From Planctomycetota bacterium (lineage in GTDB: Bacteria > Planctomycetota > Phycisphaerae > WQYP01): DNA of 6,462 nucleotides. Location: contig JAKAYZ010000145.1 of assembly GCA_021816165.1 (NCBI GenBank), positions 1-6,462 on the forward strand, given 5' to 3'. Each line of letters starts with the position of its first letter. The first letter of the stretch is position 1. Under the pieces are notes generated by a model, which saw only the letters and a list, made by a program, of their open reading frames with translations, was not told where the DNA came from and did no database searches. Position numbers and translations under genes: made by a program. Positions 1 through 5,201 of this stretch are shown here, piece by piece.

Positions 1-1
1 C

Positions 2-841
2 CTGACCGGTTGGCATTTTTCCAGCGGCCCGGATATCACCATTTCCGCGCTGCTCACGGTGATGGCAGTGTTAACCATGACCATCGGCAATGTGCTGGCA
101 CTGTTACAGCGCAACATCAAACGCATGTTTGCCTTCAGTTCCATCGCCCACAGTGGCTACATTCTGGCGGCATTGGTGGCCGGACCAGCCTTGGTTGCCG
201 GCGGTGGCTGGGCTCATGACGGCGTTGCTGCGGCCCTGTTTTACCTGGCCGCTTACAGCCTCATGACCGTGGGGGCGTTTGCGGCGCTCATTTATATGCA
301 GGGCAAAGCGGATGGGGCGGAAGACATTGACGATATCGCCGGTATTTCTTCGGAACATCCTTTGACCGCCGCCTGCATGGCTATATGTCTGCTGAGCCTG
401 ATTGGCATGCCCGGCACCATCGGTTTTCTGGGGAAGTTGTTTATCGTACAGGCGGATCTTTCCACCGGCCATTGGATTTTAGCGGTCGTGGTGGTGATCA
501 ACGCTGCGATAGCCGCAGCCTATTATCTGCGCATCATAGCGGCAATGTACGTGCGGGAACCATGGACTCCCTCGCATGTGCGTACCACGCTGGCACCGCG
601 GTTTGCCGCGGCCCTGTGTGCGGCCATGGTGATCGGTTTCGGCTTGGCCCCCAGTCGGCTGCTTTCCGACACCCGCCACGCCGCCGATTTTATGGTAGGT
701 CATCTCGGTGCTGTCCGTCTGACGGCCATCCCGAAATATAATCCCGGGTCTACGGTTGGGTCATTGCCGCCATCGCAGGTGATGAGCCGGAATCCGACCG
801 TGGTTGCGGTGCGTATCACATCGCCTTTGATCGGGCGATGA
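2..841 (+). CDS. nuoN: NADH-quinone oxidoreductase subunit N, C-terminal part (5' end outside window)
   Basis: This is a membrane subunit of respiratory complex I (NDH-1). It belongs to the Mrp-antiporter-like family, which carries proton translocation coupled to NADH oxidation by quinone. The frame is open from base 2 and gives 279 residues up to TGA at 839-841; full family members have about 480-500, so the N-terminal two fifths lie upstream. Family hallmarks are the segment GNVLALLQRNIKRMFAFSSI followed by AHSGY, then LMTVGAFAALIYM, then GMPGTIGFLGKLF. The lysine of GFLGK (visible residue 145) matches the conserved buried lysine of the proton channel. YYLRIIAAMY and a last hydrophobic helix follow. 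About six membrane segments are visible. The roughly 40 residues after the last helix are polar and look longer than the usual subunit N tail. nuoN is normally last in nuo operons, which fits the unrelated gene that follows. The family assignment is secure; distinction from MrpD or NuoL/M rests on the KRMFAFSSIAHSGY and YYLR segments. Confidence 0.93.
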   Translation: MTGWHFSSGPDITISALLTVMAVLTMTIGNVLALLQRNIKRMFAFSSIAHSGYILAALVAGPALVAGGGWAHDGVAAALFYLAAYSLMTVGAFAALIYMQGKADGAEDIDDIAGISSEHPLTAACMAICLLSLIGMPGTIGFLGKLFIVQADLSTGHWILAVVVVINAAIAAAYYLRIIAAMYVREPWTPSHVRTTLAPRFAAALCAAMVIGFGLAPSRLLSDTRHAADFMVGHLGAVRLTAIPKYNPGSTVGSLPPSQVMSRNPTVVAVRITSPLIGR

Positions 842-950
842 CCTCGTGTGAGACGAGCTGTCTTCCTCCAGACGCAAAGCGACCCGGCAGCTAAAGGGCG
901 AAATGGCGGAGTTGTTCGGCCCGAGAGAACCAACCATCGCTGATATAAAA

Positions 951-957
951 AGAGGTG
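951..957 (+). promoter_or_regulatory. Ribosome binding site of the aminotransferase gene
   Basis: AGAGGTG lies four bases before the ATG at 962. It supports that start. I found no convincing -35/-10 pair in the 120 bases after nuoN: TATAAA at 944-949 is too close to the ATG to serve as a normal -10 box. Confidence 0.6.
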
Positions 958-961
958 TTTC

Positions 962-2167
962 ATGCAGTTGGCACAGAGACTCGATGTTGTTGTGGAGTCC
1001 ATCACCCTGGCGGTTACCGCGCGGGCGGCCGCATTACGCAAGCAGGGCGTGGATGTGGTAAGTTTTGGGGCCGGTGAACCGGATTTTGACACTCCCGGCC
1101 CCATTAAAAAGGCCGCCATTGATGCCCTTCTGGCCGGCAAAACCAAATATGAACCCACTCCCGGCACGCCCGAGGCCCGCCAGGCCATCGCGGGCAAGCT
1201 TTCCCGCTACAACCATTTACCTTACAAGCCGGAAGAAATTATCGTTTCCGTAGGTGGTAAGCACGCCCTTTATACGGCGTTTATGGCGGTACTGAACCCT
1301 GGTGATGAAGTTATTATCCCCGCGCCTTATTGGGTCAGCTATCCGGAAATGGTTAAATTAGCGGGCGGTGTGCCGGTATTCATCAAGGGTCAGGAGACGC
1401 GCGATTTTAAAATCTCTCCCGAGCAGCTCGCCGCAGCTATCACCTCTAAAACCCGGATGGTCATTATCAATTCGCCCAGCAATCCCGGCGGACATACGTA
1501 TCATCCGGCGGAGCTTTCCGCCTTGGCCGCGGTTCTGGAGCCGCACCAGGATATATGGGTGTGCAGCGATGAAATTTATGAGCGGCTCATTTATGCCGGG
1601 CAGCAATCCTGTTCCTGGGCCGCCCTCAACTGGGAAAAATGGAAGGATCGTACCATCACCTGCAATTGTCTAAGTAAAACCTACGCCATGACGGGTTGGC
1701 GTATCGGCTATACCGCCGGGCCAAAAGCCCTGATAGCCGCTATGAACAAGCTGCAAAGTCAAATGACCAGCAATATCACCAGTTTTTGCATGCCCGCCAT
1801 TGTGGAAGCCTACAACAATCCCAATCTGGAACAGGATGTGGAAAAAATGCGCGAAGCATTTGAGGCCCGCGGCCTGCATATTTGGAAGCGACTCACCGCC
1901 ATCGCCGGCCTCAAGTGCGTCCGGCCCACTGGGGCTTTTTATGTGTTCCCGGATATCAGCGGGGTGTTGAATCGTCCGCTGGGGCCTTCCGGCCAGGTCG
2001 CAACGCAAGCCGTGGAGTTCTGCAAAATCATTCTGGATGAAGCCCATGTCGCCCTGGTGCCCGGGACGGACTTCGGCTTTCCCGACCATGTCCGCCTGAG
2101 CTTTGCCACCAGCATGGAAAATATTGATAAGGGTATTGATCGGCTGGAAGCGTTTTTGAAACACTGA
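962..2167 (+). CDS. aspC: Pyridoxal-phosphate-dependent aspartate-type aminotransferase (class I, subgroup Ib)
   Basis: This is a cytoplasmic fold-type I aminotransferase that probably transfers amino groups between aspartate (perhaps also aromatic amino acids or prephenate) and 2-oxoglutarate. It has 401 residues, close to the family's 385-400. The N-terminal FGAGEPDFDTP matches the substrate-loop motif of subgroup Ib. GGKHALYTAF is the phosphate-binding glycine loop. N174 opens the NPxG motif, D203 and Y206 lie in SDEIYERL, K239 in LSKTYAMTGWRIGY is the Schiff-base lysine, R247 contacts the cofactor phosphate, and R378 in RLSFATS should bind the substrate alpha-carboxylate. The motif at 174-177 reads NPGG where most relatives have NPTG. 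The ATG at 962 has a good Shine-Dalgarno and precedes the conserved N-terminus by a normal length. It lies 120 bases after nuoN, so read-through is possible but unproven. The substrate cannot be settled from motifs; aromatic or alanine-type activity is an alternative. The symbol is a family label. Confidence 0.93.
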   Translation: MQLAQRLDVVVESITLAVTARAAALRKQGVDVVSFGAGEPDFDTPGPIKKAAIDALLAGKTKYEPTPGTPEARQAIAGKLSRYNHLPYKPEEIIVSVGGKHALYTAFMAVLNPGDEVIIPAPYWVSYPEMVKLAGGVPVFIKGQETRDFKISPEQLAAAITSKTRMVIINSPSNPGGHTYHPAELSALAAVLEPHQDIWVCSDEIYERLIYAGQQSCSWAALNWEKWKDRTITCNCLSKTYAMTGWRIGYTAGPKALIAAMNKLQSQMTSNITSFCMPAIVEAYNNPNLEQDVEKMREAFEARGLHIWKRLTAIAGLKCVRPTGAFYVFPDISGVLNRPLGPSGQVATQAVEFCKIILDEAHVALVPGTDFGFPDHVRLSFATSMENIDKGIDRLEAFLKH

Positions 2168-2216
2168 CCGCCGCCAGTGGCCTCTGAGATATTATGACTC
2201 GCTCCGCGCCACGCGG
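2162..2216. terminator. Two short hairpins in the convergent gap; possible weak terminators
   Basis: The gap between the aminotransferase and the fasciclin gene (both ends converge here) holds two small inverted repeats. The first is CACTG at 2162-2166 with CAGTG at 2175-2179, overlapping the aminotransferase stop. Read on the minus strand it is followed by TTTC and then AAAAA, so it could weakly terminate the fasciclin transcript. The second is CCGCG at 2204-2208 with CGCGG at 2212-2216 around a three-base loop, with no T-tract on either strand. Neither is a canonical intrinsic terminator. The rest of 2168-2286 shows nothing recognisable. Confidence 0.22.
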
Positions 2217-2286
2217 ATTCCCATACACGCTTCGGTCGCCCGTTGGCAGCCCACCGCAGATCGCGAGAGGTTGTCCACCCGGTATG

Positions 2287-2853
2287 TTACCGATTGCCCG
2301 GCGGCGGCGTTAACACTTGACCGATGGTATAGATGGCGGCGTTATCCACCATAATCGGCCCGGAAATAATGGGCAGCCCATTGATGGTCATGATCTTCCC
2401 GTTGACGGTGGTTAAAACCACCTTATGCCCATTGGCCGTCAGCTCACGCAGTGTTGAGCGGTGCGGGTCTGGGACCACGGCATGCGGAATGGCATGATAG
2501 AAGATAAGGTTGCGCAAGGATTGGCGATTTTCCGGCTTCATCAGCAGGGCCAGTTTCGACGGGGCCAGTTGGCTAAAGGCGGCATTGGTCGGCGCAAAGA
2601 AAGTGTAATACGCGCCTGGCTGCGAAAATGTTTGCTTCAGGTGCGCTTTTCTAATGGCCTTGGCCAAGGTTGTCCACTGCGGCTTGCAGTTGATAATTTT
2701 GTACAGCGGGCTGTGGGCCACGCGCGATGGATGGCGCAACAATTTTCGGCAGGCGCACTCATGGCGATGTTGATTCCATTGCGAACACCCCGGTAATGCC
2801 GCCGCCAGCCCGATCATAAGAACGGATGTCATCCAGATTTTCTTATAAGCCAT
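2287..2853 (-). CDS. Fasciclin-domain lipoprotein
   Basis: This predicted exported lipoprotein carries one fasciclin (FAS1) domain, a fold used for adhesion and protein-protein contacts at cell surfaces. From the ATG at 2853-2851 it has 188 residues. Residues 1-23 form a lipoprotein signal: K4-K5, a hydrophobic stretch, then a lipobox L20-P21-G22-C23, so C23 should be lipidated. A short linker with HRHECAC (C33, C35) follows. The FAS1 domain runs over about residues 50-184. Its H1 box is YTFFAPTNAAFSQL (83-96), the central YH motif is Y119-H120 in LRNLIFYHAIP, and its H2 box is VDNAAIYTIGQVLTPP (169-184). In H2 the usual histidine and aspartate (IHVID) read Y175 and G178. A longer reading from TTG at 2871 is possible, but AAGGGG six bases before the ATG favours the shorter one. 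It is divergent from the sensor kinase and shares its upstream region. The domain is clear; the ligand is unknown. Confidence 0.9.
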   Translation of the reverse strand: MAYKKIWMTSVLMIGLAAALPGCSQWNQHRHECACRKLLRHPSRVAHSPLYKIINCKPQWTTLAKAIRKAHLKQTFSQPGAYYTFFAPTNAAFSQLAPSKLALLMKPENRQSLRNLIFYHAIPHAVVPDPHRSTLRELTANGHKVVLTTVNGKIMTINGLPIISGPIMVDNAAIYTIGQVLTPPPGNR

Positions 2854-2859
2854 GTGGTA

Positions 2860-2865
2860 CCCCTT
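2860..2865 (-). promoter_or_regulatory. Ribosome binding site that decides the fasciclin gene start
   Basis: On the minus strand AAGGGG precedes the ATG at 2853 by six bases. It lies inside the alternative reading that would begin at TTG 2871. That is why I place the start at 2853, which also gives a signal peptide of ordinary length. Confidence 0.7.
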
Positions 2866-2889
2866 AACCAAAAGACGGTCAGAAAAAAC

Positions 2890-2918
2890 AATATAGAGGC
2901 AACGATCGGTAAATTCAA
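2890..2918 (-). promoter_or_regulatory. Probable sigma-70-type promoter of the fasciclin gene
   Basis: Reading the minus strand, TTGAAT (2918-2913, four of six matches to TTGACA) is followed after exactly 17 bases by TATATT (2895-2890, five of six matches to TATAAT). Transcription would start near 2882-2884 and give a leader of about 30 bases carrying the AAGGGG ribosome site. The -35 hexamer lies inside the 25-base palindrome at 2907-2931, so a dimeric regulator bound there would probably block RNA polymerase. Assumes a housekeeping sigma factor with standard preference. Confidence 0.55.
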
Positions 2919-2931
2919 CTTGAATTTACCG
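2907..2931. repeat. Perfect 25-base palindrome, probable operator
   Basis: The left arm CGGTAAATTCAA (2907-2918) and right arm TTGAATTTACCG (2920-2931) are perfect inverted complements around a single C at 2919. It is intergenic, between two divergent genes, and covers the -35 box of the fasciclin promoter. Near-zero spacing with AT-rich inner half-sites fits the binding site of a dimeric helix-turn-helix repressor better than a terminator. Neither strand has a U-tract immediately after the stem, although the minus strand meets a run of six T about 16 bases further on. No regulator gene is next to it in this window. Confidence 0.65.
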
Positions 2932-2976
2932 TCAGAGAATCCCGCGGCGGTGCCCATGCCGCTCAAATTTGCTGGC

Positions 2977-3011
2977 TCAATAAGCCCCCCAGCGGTATGA
3001 TAGCTTATTGA
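2977..3011. repeat. Nine-base inverted repeat around the putative kinase promoter
   Basis: TCAATAAGC (2977-2985) and GCTTATTGA (3003-3011) are perfect inverted complements separated by 17 bases. The spacer contains CCCCCC and a -10-like TATGAT that touches the right arm. The arms are unlike those of the 25-base palindrome. It may be a two-site operator (arm centres 26 bases apart), or, if transcription starts upstream, a hairpin in the leader ending 25 bases before the kinase ATG. Confidence 0.45.
2996..3001 (+). promoter_or_regulatory. Possible -10 element for the sensor kinase gene
   Basis: TATGAT (five of six matches to TATAAT) lies 35 bases before the kinase ATG. There is no good -35 at 16-18 bases: the hexamer at 2973-2978 reads TGGCTC, and TTGCTG at 2969-2974 is 21 bases away. 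If real, it would need an activator or another sigma factor, in keeping with the inverted repeat around it. Confidence 0.25.
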
Positions 3012-3036
3012 TGTTCCGGGTTGACGCGAGGAAACC

Positions 3037-5073
3037 ATGCGCCTGGGAATTCGGCGCAAGCTGATAGGCACTCTTGTTCTGGTCGGTCTGCTGCCCTTGG
3101 CCTTGAGCCTGGTTGCCATTCTCGGCTTGGGGGCGAGGCTGCGCATCAATACCATTCATGTGTCTCTTCGAGCCAGAGCCAATACCTACGCCCATGAAAT
3201 TGCTGACCGCCTGCAGGCGGAGCTGGACCGACTTTATTTGCTGGCCCACCTGCCGGAGGTAGTGGCCTACACCCGGGAACAAGATGTGTTGGCGGCCGGC
3301 CGGCCGGGTGGAGCCACCACGCGGCCCGGGGCCGGTACCCGGCACATCGAAAATATCTGGCCCAAACTGCCGGATAATGCCGCCCCCCTGCGGATGATTT
3401 TGCACAATCCCATTGCCGACCGTTTGCGGCTGGTCAGCCAGAGCCGACACGGAGAATACCATCTGTTGGCGGCCGATCGCTATGGCCAGCTGATTGCGGC
3501 GGATGTTAAACCCACCGCATTTTATCAGGCCGGGCAAACTTGGTGGAAAATCGCCATGACCCCCGGCTGCAGCGGTTACATCAGTTCCATTGTGATCGAT
3601 CCGGAAAATCACCAGCCGGCCATTGTCCTGGCGGTTCCAGTCCGGGAGGAGCATGGGCAGCAAATTTATGGTGTGCTGAAAGAGACCTGTGACATCGGTT
3701 GGATTCAAAAAAGTTTCGCCCGTGGCGTAATCCCCATTGGTGCCACCGCCCAGATATTTGATCGTCGCCTCAAGACGACGCCTTTTGCGGTGGGGCAGCC
3801 CTCGGTCACACGGGGAGCACAGGCCAGATTTATCAAAAATCAAGGCCGAATGGATGGCCGATGGTGGCGTGAACTGCTGCACGGCCCCATTCTCGGATCG
3901 GCTCCGGTAGCCTTCGGTATGGGCTTGCAGGTGGGCGCCGGCCATGTGGTGGTGCCACATTGGAATGTGCTGGTCAGCGAACCAACGGCATTGGTGGTAA
4001 TGCCCATTTACGCGATAGGCCGCACCATCGCTTTTGTCGGTGTGGTACTGATCCTGTTGCTGTTTCTGGTCGGCTATGGCATCAGCCAGCGGGAAATTAT
4101 CAATCCAATTATCCGTCTCAGACAGGCCGCAGGTGCCGTCGGTCGCGGAGAGCTTAATGTGCGCGTTATGCCGGAAGATCAGGCCGGTCAGATGTTTTTT
4201 CAACACGATGAATTAGGCGATTTGGCTCATGATTTTGACAATATGACCCGGCAGTTGCAGCGCAATATCCACCAGCTGGAACGCAGTGATGAGGCCAAAA
4301 AAAGATTTCTGGAACTCGCCGGCCATGAATTGCGCACCCCCGTAACCACCATTGTGCTTACGGCGGATTTGCTGCGGCGGAAACTCAATGTCGCGGCCGC
4401 CGAAGGGGGCGACACCGCCGAGATGCTTCATGCGCTGGACATCATCGCTGCGCGGGCCCGTCGCCTGGACAAAATGATCAACGATATCCTGAAACTGGTG
4501 CAGACCGATCAATTTTCAGCGCCCCTTAATCGCACCATCTTCGATATGCACGCCTTGATTTTAGAAGTATGCCGAGATCAAAGCGCTTTTCTGGCGGAAC
4601 GCCGCCAGAAGCTGGAATTGGATGTCCCGGCGGAGTTGCCGGAATTTTTCGGTGATCGCGAAAAGCTCAGCGACGTGCTTAGCAATGTCTTGACCAATGC
4701 CATCCGATTCTCCCCCGATGGTACCGCCATTCAACTAGCCGCCCACAAAACCGTGGATGATCACCTGGAAATTCTCATCAGCGATTCTGGCTGCGGCATT
4801 GCTGCCGAACATCTGGATCAACTCTTTCAACCATTCCAGACCGGCGAAGATATGCGGCATCATCACAGTGGAACGGTGGAGTATGGCAGCCGCGGATTGG
4901 GGCTGGGGCTGGCCATCGTACGACGCTTTGTTGAGGCCCATGATGGGCGGGTGGAAGTTCGTTCTACATCACAGGGAACCCAGGTATTTATCCGTTTGCC
5001 GCTGACCGTGGCGCAGCCGACAATAGCCGACCCGCCATCGCCGGCCGCGGTCAGCGATTTTCCCACCATTTAA
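3037..5073 (+). CDS. Membrane sensor histidine kinase (Cache-like sensor, HAMP, HisKA, HATPase)
   Basis: This inner-membrane kinase should sense an extracytoplasmic signal, autophosphorylate on histidine and pass the phosphate to a response regulator. Of 678 residues, about 9-33 form TM1. About 34-328 face outward; the stretch YISSIVIDP (181-189) followed by IVLAVPV (196-202) resembles dCache sensor domains. About 330-349 form TM2. HAMP spans about 350-408, with P357 and the DELGDL box at 391-396. HisKA has H430 in GHELRTP. The ATPase domain has an N box with N550 and N554, G1 at D583-S-G-C-G587, an F box in LFQPFQTG, and G2 at 619-625 (RGLGLGL). All catalytic boxes look intact. The ATG at 3037 has GAGGA (3028-3032) five bases upstream and begins just before TM1. 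No receiver or output domain is fused and no response regulator gene is visible. It is divergent from the fasciclin lipoprotein gene, so a shared signal is possible. The ligand is unknown; no gene symbol can be given. Confidence 0.94.
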   Translation: MRLGIRRKLIGTLVLVGLLPLALSLVAILGLGARLRINTIHVSLRARANTYAHEIADRLQAELDRLYLLAHLPEVVAYTREQDVLAAGRPGGATTRPGAGTRHIENIWPKLPDNAAPLRMILHNPIADRLRLVSQSRHGEYHLLAADRYGQLIAADVKPTAFYQAGQTWWKIAMTPGCSGYISSIVIDPENHQPAIVLAVPVREEHGQQIYGVLKETCDIGWIQKSFARGVIPIGATAQIFDRRLKTTPFAVGQPSVTRGAQARFIKNQGRMDGRWWRELLHGPILGSAPVAFGMGLQVGAGHVVVPHWNVLVSEPTALVVMPIYAIGRTIAFVGVVLILLLFLVGYGISQREIINPIIRLRQAAGAVGRGELNVRVMPEDQAGQMFFQHDELGDLAHDFDNMTRQLQRNIHQLERSDEAKKRFLELAGHELRTPVTTIVLTADLLRRKLNVAAAEGGDTAEMLHALDIIAARARRLDKMINDILKLVQTDQFSAPLNRTIFDMHALILEVCRDQSAFLAERRQKLELDVPAELPEFFGDREKLSDVLSNVLTNAIRFSPDGTAIQLAAHKTVDDHLEILISDSGCGIAAEHLDQLFQPFQTGEDMRHHHSGTVEYGSRGLGLGLAIVRRFVEAHDGRVEVRSTSQGTQVFIRLPLTVAQPTIADPPSPAAVSDFPTI

Positions 5074-5190
5074 AACATGGCCACAAGAGGGAGGGATCAC
5101 AGCACGTAATCATGTACGGATAGATTGTCTTGCGGGGGCCAGGTGCGGTCGTATTTCGTGATTGTCACAGGTATGATATTTCCGTTCGGC

Positions 5191-5195
5191 AGGTG
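5191..5195 (+). promoter_or_regulatory. Ribosome binding site that decides the start of the BatA-like gene
   Basis: AGGTG sits six bases before the ATG at 5202. The reading frame is open back to a TAG at 5121, with further possible starts at TTG 5130 and GTG 5193. Only the ATG has a well-placed Shine-Dalgarno and begins directly at the family-like N-terminus. In 5074-5190 I see no convincing promoter: a TATGAT at 5172-5177 has no -35 partner. Confidence 0.5.
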
Positions 5196-5201
5196 CATGA
5201 C

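Noticed and set aside
944..949. TATAAA just before the aminotransferase ATG as a -10 box
   Set aside because: Transcription would start at or past the Shine-Dalgarno, and there is no -35 hexamer at the right distance.
2461..2796. 111-codon frame on the plus strand opposite the fasciclin gene
   Set aside because: It lies wholly antisense to a clear FAS1 lipoprotein, has no plausible domain or membrane segment and no ribosome site.
2944..2962. Small hairpin GCGGC / GCCGC in the divergent region
   Set aside because: Only five base pairs with a nine-base loop and no T-tract, in a GC-rich patch where such pairing is expected by chance.
2977..4206. 409-codon frame on the minus strand opposite the kinase gene
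   Set aside because: Its translation is rich in His, Gln and Gly with no recognisable motif, as expected for the complement of a GC-rich gene. The plus strand shows the full kinase domain series.
5172..5177. TATGAT as a promoter for the BatA-like gene
   Set aside because: No hexamer like TTGACA lies 16-18 bases upstream; a lone five-of-six match is weak evidence.
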